Shown: positions 1-12,800 of the stretch, one piece after another
Position numbering within the stretch: the stretch's first letter is position 1
How the letters are laid out: every line of letters begins with the position of its first letter
Made by a program: the position numbers and the translations under genes
DNA from: Paulownia fortunei
Taxonomy: Eukaryota > Streptophyta > Magnoliopsida > Lamiales > Paulowniaceae
Direction: 5' to 3'
DNA length: 64,000 bases
Assembly (NCBI GenBank): GCA_019321725.1
Contig: CM033124.1
Coordinates: 2,852,001 to 2,916,000, forward strand
The notes under the pieces: model-generated
Seen by the model: the letters and a program-made list of their open reading frames with translations, nothing else
Told to the model about the DNA's origin: nothing
Database searches by the model: none

Positions 1-1780
1 CTGTGCTAGTATTTTTTTTTTCTCCCGCTATACGTGAGCTCCCGTAATATATAAATTAATAAATATCTAATTTTGTATATTACATTGAGTTATCATAATT
101 GTACAATAAAATTATTGATAATAAAAGAAAAGCAAGAATTTTGATATCATAATTGGCTTTTTCTATTTCTTTTTAGTTTCCTAATAAATAGACACGTGCA
201 CTAACCAAATAATCCAATTACACATGTTTCACCACCATATGGCCCTCCTCTACACGCACGACGATTTCTGACAACATAAACTGAAATGACATATTTGCCC
301 CCTCCATTTAATATTTGCGATAAATATAAATGCATACACGTATACATATAATATACGTATCTTTTAGCATGTGCACTTTTTTGTGTCAAATGTTTCTCAC
401 TCGCTTTGTATTTAGATAGTAACCAAGTGAATTGAAGGAATTTTTTTTAATTTTAATTTTTTATTATTTATGTTAATTAAAATTTGTATTATATTTGTAT
501 AAAATATATATATAATTAAAAAATATTATTATTTTTTATAACTATTTTAAACCGTCAATTAATATTTTATATTTTAAAGTGAAATATTTAATATACGTAT
601 TATATTTATTTATATAATATTCAACGAATAATATTCTATTTTGATAAATATTTATGATAAACATAATCTAAAAATATTCAAAAATTATTTATAAATATTA
701 ATAAAATATCATATAAATAAAAAATAAAAGTTCTAATAATTTATGAATATACTATTTATTACTAAATAGTTATATTTAAATTATGTCATAATTATAAATC
801 AAATAAAAAAATATTCGTAAAATAATTTTTGCATAATTTAAAAATAAATATGAACACAATTCATGTAAAAATAATATCAGAATAAGTCGTATTTTTTATT
901 CCCGAACAATTCTTTTATGTGCGTATTTTATCTGTTTGTCTATAAATCCGTATATTGAGCATTTCTTTATTTTTTGTTGATTTTTTTTATCATAACTGTT
1001 AATAATAATTTATAATATACTGTAAGCATTAAATATCAATTTTTTTAATTCCTTATTTAACTAACTAAGTTCACAACTACGTTATTTTCTGATGTTATTA
1101 TTATTTGTGTAACCCCTCAACAAGACTTGCTGGTAAAATAAATTTTGGACAGCAAGAAGGACAAAGGGTGTCATCTATTCACCTACCAAATCTCTAGACT
1201 ATGGAATTAATGCATTCCAAAAGTGATATTGGCACTACCCTTTCTACTTCTGTCAAGCCACTTCTAACCTGTGAAATAACTATAATGCCCTAGGGTAAAG
1301 ACCAAACTTTTATTTGAAAAGGGAAAATAGGAAAAACAATTTTGTTATGAAAATGCACCTTAAATCAAATATTTAGAGCTGGTTTTGATGAAATAATTCA
1401 GCCCTTTTTTAATAAATGAAAAATATTTGAATTATATGACTAAATACTCGCCAATTGTATTAACAAAAAAAAAAAAAAGAAAAAAGAATCAATACACTTG
1501 TTTTTTTGTGGGGTGGGGGGTGGGGGTAGTCTAATAAGTGTGACATAAAGCTTACTCACATAATGTTATAAAATTTATTTGCTTTCATTGTTCTCTAGGT
1601 TGATTTTGCATGATATGTTTTGATATTTGTGTTGATTTGTACATGACTTCACATAAATTTTGTCGAATATAGAATACTTTTTAAAATCTTTGTTTGTCAA
1701 CTTCATCTTTAAGATTGTGATAGCATTGAAAAGTAATGACAAAGTCCCACTTTCTTTTCAGTTTTGTGGATGTTTTCACT
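1..1780. other. AT-rich upstream DNA, no gene seen
   Basis: I see no coding exon here. The stretch is mostly A/T tracts. A short G-rich run lies at about 1508-1527 (several runs of three or more G). The part at about 1,100-1,310 is less AT-rich and may be distal promoter of the glycosylase gene downstream, but I recognise no specific element. Confidence 0.5.
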
Positions 1781-1784
1781 AATC

Positions 1785-2135
1785 AAATCAATCTTTTTAT
1801 CAATAATAATTTAATCGATTTAATAGATTTAATTATTTAATAAAAAATAATTATATTATTATTATATTATATAAAATAATAATATAATAAAATAATTATT
1901 ATATAATATATTTTAAATATAAAAAAAAATAATTAAAAAAATATATAATAAAATAATTATTATATAATATATTTTAAATATAAAAAAATTAACTAAAAAA
2001 TATATAATAAAACATAAAATTCAAATAACCATATGAATATAACAAAATATCAAATTTAAATTTTTTAAAAAAATAAATAAAATAAAAATTAATTAAATCG
2101 ATTGAAGCGGTCGATCCGATCCGATTTTTGTTTGT
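1785..2135 (-). repeat. Dispersed AT-rich repeat family A, copy 1 (reverse orientation)
   Basis: Its reverse complement aligns over most of its length with 52,440-52,775 and 23,400-23,690. Shared blocks include a stretch ending in a TTTAAAATATATTA-like core, then an AATAATTAATTTATTA-like block and a final AATTTTTATTAAAT block. The edges carry GATCGATT/ATCGGTC-type words. An internal 61-bp unit is duplicated in tandem at about 1881-2002. No coding capacity is visible. The class is unknown; it could be a non-autonomous element. Confidence 0.65.
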
Positions 2136-2940
2136 CTTGTCACATTAATCATCTTAAATTCTTTTTATGAAAACAATTGCTATTTTTAATTCGTTATGAA
2201 AAAACTTAAATTCTATTTACTTTTACTACAAAAAAAAAAAAAGTTTCTAGTTAGTATTAAATATCTAGGACAAATTTGTGATCATACATTTTGCGACAAT
2301 AAATTTGACCCCTGAAGTCGTACTAATAATGCAATTTTTCCAATCAACCTTGTAATTAATTTTTTTTGTCAATAAACGTAATAAATAGTACAATGCTGCT
2401 AAAAAATTACACATGGTGTTTCATTTTGACCAACGAATTTAGTAAGCTCATAATAAGCAAAACGATAAATATTTGTTTACCTCCATAACTAATAGTAGCA
2501 TTTAAACGATCAGAATCAACGGCTAATAAACAATTTTAGAAAATAAAATATAATAATTTCATTATCTAACTAAGTTAAACAATAATCTTTATTTATATTC
2601 ATAATCGAACATATCCTCTATTATATGTATATTTCATGGATAAAATTTTAGACATAACGAATACTCAATGCAATGAAATAGATAATTTAATAAAATAGAC
2701 AATAAAAACTCTTATGTGATTGATAAAATTAAATATGAAAAAATCTATACGAAGACACTTGTCGTGATTAAATTCGATGTTGATTTATGTATAATATCTT
2801 AGAGAAAAGTGAATTATATTTTTCACAGAATAAATCAAGTGGAGGGATCGAATATTTAACCAACGTTGGACGTGTGATTGACCATATTGCCCTCAGTGAA
2901 TAAAATTTCCAATCCTGCCTAACAATGCACATTTCTTGTG
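2136..2940. other. Proximal upstream region of the glycosylase gene
   Basis: No coding exon is visible. It is AT-rich with homopolymer A and T runs and presumably holds promoter sequence for the gene starting near 2,975. I recognise no specific motif. Confidence 0.4.
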
Positions 2941-2942
2941 TG

Positions 2943-2986
2943 CATATAAAGGATGCTTTCCTATTCATTTTTTTCTTATATTTTAT

Positions 2987-3020
<34 letters not shown>
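2943..3020 (+). promoter_or_regulatory. Core promoter and (CT)15 leader of the DEMETER-like gene
   Basis: A TATA-like element (CATATAAAGG) lies at about 2943-2952 and a perfect (CT)15 run at 2991-3020. TATA-box spacing puts transcription start near 2,975, so the CT run would lie in the 5' leader, where plant pyrimidine patches are common. The start site is inferred. Confidence 0.5.
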
Positions 3021-3021
<1 letters not shown>

Positions 3022-3131
3022 AATCTCTACTGTTATAAACAAAGGCTGACTTGGCTCTCCGGCATTGACTCCTTCTCAAACACATGATCACTCCGGTTAT
3101 ACATACAAAACATCTGTATATATATAGATCG

Positions 3132-3679
3132 GTGAGCTTGACTGTAACTGAATAATGTCTTGAATTTTTCAAAAACTTTTCACATTTAAAAAAAAAAAAA
3201 AAAAACTCAATTACCATGCTTTTTTAATTCTGGCTGTAAAGAACCCATATAAGTAAGTGATTGCATTTTCCCACGAGAGAATCTTCATTCAAGATTGTGG
3301 GTTTTATTCGCCTGGATACAATTCAATGTCACTCATTTAAATTTGGAATTAAATCGTCCAATTCATTCTGATTTAGCTATTTACTTCCTTTTCTTTTGGG
3401 GGAGGTGGGGGTTTATGATTTTCTGTTCTTGATTCCCTTTTTCCGTTTCCAATTTCTGTAGAGATTTTGGTAACTTTACTATATGGGTGCAAATATATCT
3501 GCATTTGTGGATACACAGAAATGTAATAGTTACTGGTTTTTGGGACTGAATTTGGTGGCATTAATTGCATGGAATTTTAACCCGTGAAAAATGCAGGTAT
3601 TTTTGTTCACATGTGCACTGATGAATTTATTTTTGGAAGTATGTTTTGGTGATAAATTGTGTTTTGCAATTTCTGTCAG
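3132..3679 (+). other. Possible 5'-UTR intron of the DEMETER-like gene
   Basis: A good donor (TCG|GTGAGC at 3131/3132) and a pyrimidine-rich acceptor (TTTCTGTCAG ending at 3679) bracket a stretch with several ATGs. Removing it would clear most upstream ATGs from the leader. One three-codon upstream ORF (ATG GTT TGA, 3743-3751) would remain before the ATG at 3835. Inferred from splice signals only. Confidence 0.35.
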
Positions 3680-3834
3680 GCAAGTTTGAGACAGTAGAAT
3701 TTGTCGTAAAAAGAAAGGGTTCATTTCTTGGCAATCAGTAGTATGGTTTGATTCACAAACATAGACAACAGCATAGGTTGGTGAAAACAAAAAAAAAACC
3801 CGGAGTTTTTACACTGTTCATATCAGTTAAGAGG

Positions 3835-6800
3835 ATGAACCTGGGGAGGGGATTTTCTGTTCCCCAGGAGAAGGGAGTAGTCATACAGAATGGAGATGTT
3901 TGGATTCCTGCAACGCCAGAGAAGCCGGTCGTGCACAGACCAAATCACTGCCCGGTTGGAATGCAGCCGAATCAGATGGGAGCAGGGAATTGGGAGGACT
4001 TGCTAGGAATTTACTCTGGAGTTTTGCAGGATGAGACTTGTAGTGGGCTGCCTCCAAAATGCAATCCAAACAGCCATGTAGGTCTGAACCGTGGGGAGCC
4101 TACTATTCGAGATTTTGCTCCTGTTGCAACATATAAAAGAGTGGCGCCGCAGAATTTCAAGCCAACTGGTTTTGTAGGGCTGAATTGCAGGGAGCATAAT
4201 GTTGGAGATGTGGCTTTTGTTGAGACCAGCAATAGGCTGCCTCAGAGTTCTAACCCGACTGGCTTGGTAGGGATGAATCACAGGGAGCATAACATACAAG
4301 ATGTCATTCCAGTTGAGAAGTTCAGAAGGTTCAATCAAAATGATAGATATGTCGGCTCTTATCTGCAGAATTTAGGTGATGTAGTTCCTCCTCAGAAGGT
4401 TAATTCTTTAACAGAACTGATGGAGATGAAGAGAAGTCTAAATGGCCCTCCGACAAATGGAGATAGAATTTCACATGTCGTGGACAAGCCGAGTGGTCCA
4501 CATTCTCAAGTTGAAAGACACTGGAAGACTTACAAGCCAGACAGTATGATGCTCCTGCAAAATCACATCTTGCATACAAATCAAGATATTGGTGGTTACA
4601 ACCTGCAACAAATACCAAATAGTAAGCAAATTGTACGACAGATATATTGTTTGAACATTTTATTTTGTTTTTAAATTCTTAGGATGCCAGAAAACCTTGC
4701 ACCTCCAAAGCCTTGTTTACTTTTGCCTTTCAAATGATAAAGCAGATAAAAATGACCATTTCTGTTTCCTACTCACAATGAGATCCATATTAGGTGCTAA
4801 ATGACAAGCCAAACATTTCTGACTTCATATGTATCTAAAAGAGAATAGATTCATATTCCAATGCCCGATACTTGGTAACCTTTTAGTTTCCCCTGTGCCT
4901 GTTGCTTATACATCCCTGTTTCGTGAGCCATAATGCAATCCCCCTGCTTCTTCCCATCTCTTACGACAATGTTTATTCCATTATTTCCATTGTATGTCAA
5001 ATCCACTAGTTCCCTTGATCTTGTTGCATATCCCTTTCCAGATGTGATAAATAATCTAATAAAATAAGTGGTGTGTACCCTTCACAGGAACAAGTTGAGA
5101 AAATAACTAAAATTGACTTTTCACACCTATTATAGTAATGCACGAACAATATTTTCTTGGAACTTCATCATAATTTGATGGTTATAATACTGCATTTTTG
5201 CAGGTAGACTTTCAGTCCCTTACCGGCCAAGCTATAACCTAAACTTACCACCAAGATCAGAAGCTGGGGAATTCTCAAGGGCAGCCAGGCCTTTCCAATT
5301 AGGGCCAGTAACACCAGATCAGCAAAAGCAGTTGAAGCATAACCAGATCATTCAAGTACCACATTTGTGTATAGACAAAATCTCAACTCAAGAAAATGAT
5401 AAGCAGGATAATATTGTTTTGCCTCAACCACCTGAAAATCTCGAGAGAGTGCATAATGATTTTTTGCGTGATACTCTGGGTACATCATCTGCAGCCATTT
5501 CAACAACACCAAAGGAAAAGCAGAATTCTGCTGGCAGAAATGGAGAAATTGATCTAAACAAGACACCACCACAGAAAACACCCAAGAGAAGAAAACTCCG
5601 ACCAAAGGTAGTAGTGGAAGGAAAACCCAAAAGGACTCCAAAGCCTGCAGCCACAAAAAATAAAACCCCTGATGGAAATCCTACCACAAAAAGGAAGTAT
5701 GTGCGCAAAAAGGGCATCGAAACCTCAACAAATCAATTTACTGATGCTGCAAATGAGGCTGAAGTATCCAAGGTTGACTCTGAAGCAAAATCATGCAAGA
5801 GAGCATTAAACTTTGACTTGGAAAATGGAGTAGAAAAGAAAATCAAGGGCAGAGGATTCGACTACCAGGAAAACAATACTGAAGGGAGTAAGGTTTCTTT
5901 TAATTTGAATTTGGATTCTCATAACGTGGAATGGTTTACAGAATCAAATGGGCAATCTACATCTGCAGTGAAGGAAGTGCATCAAAACATATACGGAAAA
6001 GAGAAACAAACAGAGAACTTATACAATTTTATCCAATCTGTAAATAAAATCCCACCTCAAGAATCATTGCCACTTGCAGCCACAGCACCACCAACATCTA
6101 AGGACCATACTCTGAATATCATAGCGAGGAGTTTGAATGTGCGAAATGCTAACATAAACCAAAGTGGTGGCCAGGGCAAGTACGGTCAGGTACGTCATCA
6201 TATCGGTGGAGGCCTGGCCCAGCTAGTCATTCAAGCGAATACCAGCGAACAAAACATAGATGGAAAAAGGCAACCAAAGCTTCAGACAAGGCCTCAACTT
6301 CTGGAAGATTTAGTGGTTGTCAATCAGAAACAAGGATCCAAGGGAGAATACTCCCACACTGAGCTGACACAGCCCCTGATGGGCTCTCAAATGTGGTCCC
6401 ATGGGGTCTCTGAGAGTGGCCTTTATAACAGAGAAAGCAGCAAATTATGGCAAAATGGTTCAGAAAGTAGCAAGGCAAAGAAGGTTGAGGATAAAATTAA
6501 TGGAAACTCAGCCAGCATGCCTTTTGGCAACAAGGCTGCTGAAGATTGCTCAGAACAAATTGAAAGGACAGGGAATAAGACTTTCCATCAACAGAGCAAT
6601 GGATTGCACCTGAATGGTGGATTACCACATTTTGTTAGTGAAGGAAAGAGCACCTCCATAAACCCAACTAATGAAACCAACAAGGTTACTTGTAGTTGGT
6701 ACATGAATTCCACAGATTCTGAACATAAGTTTCAGAAGCAAGTGAATTTAAGTGCAGAAAATATTGCACACATGGCATCTCATCACCTTGTTAAAGCGCA

Positions 6801-9800
6801 TACCACCAGCATGCTTACTGAAGTTGCTAATTGCCATCTGGTGTCCGCATCCCAAAGAGACCCTAAAGTCACTCAAGGAAATGAAATTACAGTTTCTCCT
6901 GTTCGTGTGTCAGTAAAGAGACATACTGCTGGACAAACATCATCCAACAAAATGTCCAGTATGGATAAAGTGCAACAGACCAAGAATTTACAGGGTTATG
7001 GACACTACTCTAAGAAGGTCACAGGTACCCATCTTTCAGCAAGTTCTCCTGTCAATGTAAAGCTTAATTTGCTCCATAAAAAACTAACTCTGTTTCTCTG
7101 TTTTCTCTGCAGGGTCACGAGAAGATAAGAGAAATATATTTTGTGTTGATGATATCACAGACCGTATGAAAGATCTACACCTTGACAATAATGGCAAAGA
7201 AATTGTTGGGGAAAAGCACAGTGCAATTGTTCCATATAGAGGAGATGGTGCTGTGGTTCCATATGAGGCATTTGATCCAATCAAAAAACGCCGACCACGG
7301 CCTAAAGTGGACCTTGATCCGGAGACAAATAGGCTGTGGAACCTTCTAATGGGTAAGGAAGGAAGTGAAACTGCAGATACAAGGGACCATGATAAACAAA
7401 AATGGTGGGAAGAAGAAAGAAAAGTCTTCCATGGTCGAGTAGACTCATTCATCGCACGGATGCATCTTGTTCAAGGTATTGACTTCCAGAACACTGACAC
7501 CATTATAATTGCTGATACATAACTAATATGCCAACAAATGAATCCTTTGACTACTGTCAGAAAACTAGATATACAACTAACCACAAGATCATGCTGTGCT
7601 AGAAAAGATCAACAAATAAACTAAATATTTGGGGAGGACGCAAGTGGGGAGGAGGGTGGAGGGTAAGTTCTGTGATAATTTATATTGCATTTAGGATAAC
7701 AATTAGGAAAGTAAACAATTATGTCACAGTGACCAGAAATCAAGATACCTAGTACAGTGGAGAAATAAAACAATACCCAACAAAAATAACAAGAATGAAG
7801 TCACAACCTTCTTAAAATCCGGCTCAGAAAGTGCTCTAAATCATCATTCTCAAGCTCATAAAAATCGACCAAGCTCATAGTCCATCCTCTTAGGGCCAAA
7901 TCTAATATGAAATTTAGATACCAATCTTAAGTTTCTTGATCTTGTCAGAATATAATTTGGCATTTGCATTATAAATGAAAAGTTTTGGACTCATAGATGG
8001 CTTAGGATGTATCAGCTTCTCGCATTCTCATGTTGTGTTCATAACACGACTTTTTCTATTTTAAGTTGTCAGGTGGATTCACTTGAAACTCTTGTAGCAG
8101 GCATGCTCATGTCACTTTCTAACATTTTGGGTAGTTCTGGTGTTGTTTGTTCCTCAATAATTGGATTGCAATTTCCCATATTTAAACCTGTTAATTTGTG
8201 TTAAATTTGAAAAGAAATATATTTTTGACAAGCTCTTGCTCTGCTAATGAACTTTCTCTTTGTATGGTTACGGCTTAAAATTGCTCCGTCCTACTCCTGT
8301 CGCTGGTCACATGTTAACTGTTTTGGGCTTGACCATTTTTTGAAGTGAAAATAATTCTAGTCCATGTAGTTTTATGAGAGCACACTATAAATTAGTAAAT
8401 CGCATATTTCTAGTATTATTCCCTAGACCTAAGTGAAAAATTTACTAAAACTAGTCAAGTTTGCCCAGAAAAGTCCAACCTACAACAAACAACATCAAAC
8501 ATTACATTCTTGGATTTACCTCATCAAATGCATGAACTCGTGTTTGTAGAACATGAATGAATTTGTATCTTTGCAGGAGACAGACGATTCTCTAAATGGA
8601 AAGGATCAGTTGTTGACTCAGTGATTGGAGTCTTTCTCACGCAAAATGTTTCGGATCATCTTTCAAGGTAAAATCAATTTCCTAGGCAGAAACTTAAGAG
8701 AATACTAGATGCAGAAAGTAATCACATTTCTATAACTTCTCCCCCTTGCTTGCAGCTCTGCTTTCATGTCTCTTGCAGCCAAGTTCCCCATAAAATCAAC
8801 AACTATCAGCGAAAGTTGCTGCCAAAACACGGGAAATCCATCGATTGAACATGAGGTTCTCGTAAGGTATCCAGATGGGACAACTTCTTATGATCATAGA
8901 GCGATAAAGGAACCAGTGTATGACCACAGCTCTATGAAACCCAGTGAATTGTCTGAATATGGGCAAGAAAATGTTAACTTAGGAAGAACCATTTTAATAA
9001 ACAACCATACCAGAAGAACAGAGGAAGGCATGGTTTCATCACAAAGTTCTTCAGAATCTATTATTTTTCAAGCCTCTGAGGATATCAGATCCAGGTCAGG
9101 ATCAAATTCAGAAGCTGAAGATCAAATAACTGGTAGCAATTTCAGAGAAAACTGTGATCCTTTAAACTTGTTCAAACAGGCTGCAAGAATTGCTGCTTTC
9201 CAGCAATATCAGCTTCAAGAAATGGGACGTTCAGTTCCAGACAAGAGAACCTCAATTGGTCAGCAGCAATCTGAAAATCTGGTATACAAGCAAAATCCAA
9301 AAGTGACCCGTGGCAGAAATGTATATTCTGACCCATTCACTAACAATGTGCTGCATTATCAGAGACATGTTCCCCCATCCACTAGTCCCTGGCAGAAAAT
9401 GCCAATGGGCCTGGAAAAATGGGAAGCAGATTGTCTGGCATTCTTGGGAAAAGAAAGCACATCTTCCTTGGCTTCAACAATTTTCGAGATCACCAATGGA
9501 ACAGGTATAGAACATGCACGTGATAAAGCAGGACAGAGTGCGGAAAGTAGTCTGACAGCCCAACAGACCGGAACACCCAAATTTCTACCATCAACAGTGA
9601 ACCATGAAATTCTAAACAAGCATCTAGAACAGCAAACTGATTTACCAGCTAGGTCTCAGAGCACAACTGACCAACATTTCATCAACTATAGACAAGGAGG
9701 AATGCAAGAGACCTTTCAGCAGGAAAGCACTTTTCTGACAGACCCCATAAAATATGCTGAAGCATTCAGTAAAAAGCCAAGTGGTAATGTCAGAAATACC

Positions 9801-12800
9801 ATTACATCACTGCACTTAAAAGGACATAACTTTGATATTGGTGAATGTTGTTGCAGATATTCGGAACCACTCTGAAAATATAACACTTGAACCAACTCAG
9901 ATGAAGAAATTACATTCTTCCGATGTAACACTGAGTAAGATAGGCACAACTTCAAATGCAAGAAAGCAGAAGGCTGAGAAGGAAAAGCCAGAGCCATTTA
10001 ATTGGGATACATTGAGAAAACAGGTGCAATCAAAGGCTGGAACAAGAGGAAGAAGCGGGGACACAATGGATTCTCTAGACTATGAAGCATTACGAAATGC
10101 TGATGTTCGTGAGATTTCAGACACAATCAAGGAAAGGGGGATGAACAACATGCTAGCAGAGCGAATTAAGGTATGCAGACTGATTATAATACTACTGAGA
10201 AAAGTAGCTGATACTTCAAAGAAACCTAAATGAAGGAATGTTGGTCACATATTTCTGCAGGATTTTCTCAATCGACTGGTTCGAGATCACGAAGCAATTG
10301 ACCTAGAATGGTTGAGAGATGTTCAACCAGACAAAGCCAAGTAAGTTCTCGCAAAAAGTGAATCCATTCACCTTATTTCAGAAACTGTGTAGCATATACT
10401 CCAGTATCTCTGCACGTGTGCTTATTGATCTCTATCTATCCTTACACTAATCACCTTTGACAACAAATGTCTTGCAGGGATTATTTGTTAAGTGTACGCG
10501 GATTGGGGCTAAAAAGTGTAGAGTGTGTACGCCTCTTGACACTTCATCATCTTGCGTTTCCGGTAAGGCCATTTGCCTGCAAGGATCATTTATACTGCAC
10601 AAGAGGAAAGAAACTTTTCCCTGACTATTCCTCTTGTTAGGTTGACACAAATGTTGGACGCATTGCCGTGCGGCTGGGTTGGGTTCCTCTTCAACCCCTC
10701 CCTGAGTCACTCCAATTGCATCTCCTTGAACTGTAAGTACACATCAAGCAATCAACAATAAAGCTTGTTGCAGATACTAATTTTGCTTTCATGAAGATAC
10801 CCGGTGTTGGAGTCAATCCAGAAATATCTTTGGCCCAGACTCTGCATGCTGGATCAAGAAACCTTGTAATTTTTCTTAACCAGAGTTACCCATCTCAATG
10901 ATAAGCACTATCCACCTATCTTTGGCACAGGCCAAGATGTTCCACTGACTATTATATTATGCAACTACAGGTATGAACTACACTACCAAATGATAACATT
11001 TGGAAAGGTAAGCCCTTGTCTCACAGCTCATTGACATCCTCACTAGTAATCATTGTGCAGAACAACCACTTGAAAAGGGTTTCTTAATAGATTAGTTACC
11101 ATGTGTCTGATACAGGTTTTCTGCACAAAGAGAGAGCCAAACTGTAACGCATGTCCAATGAGAGGAGAATGTCGACACTTCGCCAGTGCTTTTGCAAGGT
11201 TAGCTATCCAGTCTGTCTTTGCCTATAAATGAAGACAAGATAAAGCTCGCCAGTATGCTTTTAGTTATAGATACACAATAATGATCCATATATGCATTTG
11301 GTTCAGTGCAAGACTTGTTCTTCCAGGGCCAGAAGAAAGGCGTATAGTAAGTTCAGCTGCTCCGAGTTCCAGTAAAAGCTCTGGTGTGTTTATAAAGCCT
11401 ATGCCCTTACCTCCAGCAGAGGATAACTTAGGGAGAGGAATGGGGTTCACGAGTAATTGTGAACCAATTATTGAGGAACCAACAACCCCAGAATCACCCA
11501 TAGAAGTGTCAGAAAGAGACATCGAGGATGCTTTTTACGAGGATCCCGATGAAATCCCAGTCATAAAGCTCAACATTGAGGAATTTACAACAAACTTGCA
11601 GAGCTTTATCCAAGAGAAAATGGAAATGCAAGAAGGTGATATGTCCAAAGCCCTAGTTGCTTTGAGTCCCGAACTTGCTTCCATTCCAATGCCCAAACTG
11701 AAGCACATTAGTCGACTGCGGACAGAGCACCAAGTGTAAGTTTATAACTTCTCACTAAAACTAAAAAGGGGATGAACTTCTTCTAGGGATACAGTGTAAC
11801 TAAATTAGTCTGACATTATATCGAAAAGAACAAAAGGTTTCCAAGCCGCATGCAAAGGAAGTTGATAATCCACAAACCAGCTAGGAGACTCTCTAAAAAA
11901 GCTAAGAGGAGCTGAATAATCATTTTAAAGTTCTATTTTTTCCTCAAAAATTTGGTGAGGGAAAACAGATTACTGGGTCAGTTCTTCAATTTTTGGTTGA
12001 TGAACTTATAAAATAGTAGGCGAATGGCAGCTTTAAGCATCTGAAACCCTGCCAAGTATGAACTTCCTCATTGATGGCTAGATAAACCTTATATGCTGCT
12101 ACCTGATCAAACTTCGTAAGTAATGTCCTATATTTGAAACTTGAGAAGTGAAAATTTTCACTGATTGATGACTCGTATAACTGCAGCTACGAACTTCCAG
12201 ATTCACATCCGCTGCTGAAAGGGGTTAGTTATTTCTCATCTCCATTTTACCTGTTATGATTTTGCTTACATGCAACTTGATTCTACTGACATAAAAGTAA
12301 AATGTTTAGCTGGACGGACGAGAACCTGATGATCCAAGTCCATACCTTCTGGCTTTATGGACACCAGGTAAGTAATATATCTAAAATTGCTTACAGCCCA
12401 AAAATACACTTATGACAAAACACATCCTTCAATAAAATGGAGGGAGGCCAAAAATATTTATGAAGTCTAGTTCTCATAGAAGAAACCTATTGGCAACTCT
12501 CTTCCCCCTTCCCTCCACCCTGCCCCCACCAACACGCATAACAAAGATGAATAAAGCCAGATGAAAATTAGAGCATAAGTAATATTGAAGAGGCAGACCA
12601 AGTAATAAATCACTTATCTTGCTTCTCAAAGGGTCTGCTGATCATACTCGCAGGTGAGACGGCAGATTCAGTACAACCTCCAGAAAGTAAATGCAGCTAT
12701 CTTGAAGGTGGCCTGTGCAACACGAAAACATGCTTTTCATGCAACAGCACAAGAGAAGCACAGGCACAAACAGTCAGAGGGACAATTCTGGTGAGTACAA

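Noticed and set aside
2768..3217. 149-codon minus-strand open frame
   Set aside because: It reads through the (CT)15 leader repeat (Arg-Glu repeats) and homopolymers; no family resemblance.
3748..3834. Upstream extension of the glycosylase reading frame
   Set aside because: It begins with TTG; the first in-frame ATG is at 3835, just before the family motif.
7084..7452. Minus-strand open frame of 122 codons
   Set aside because: Antisense shadow of the glycosylase exon 7113-7475.
9841..9856. GTGAATGTTGTTGCAG as an intron
   Set aside because: 16 bases is too short to splice; the 73-bp intron from 9784 keeps the frame.
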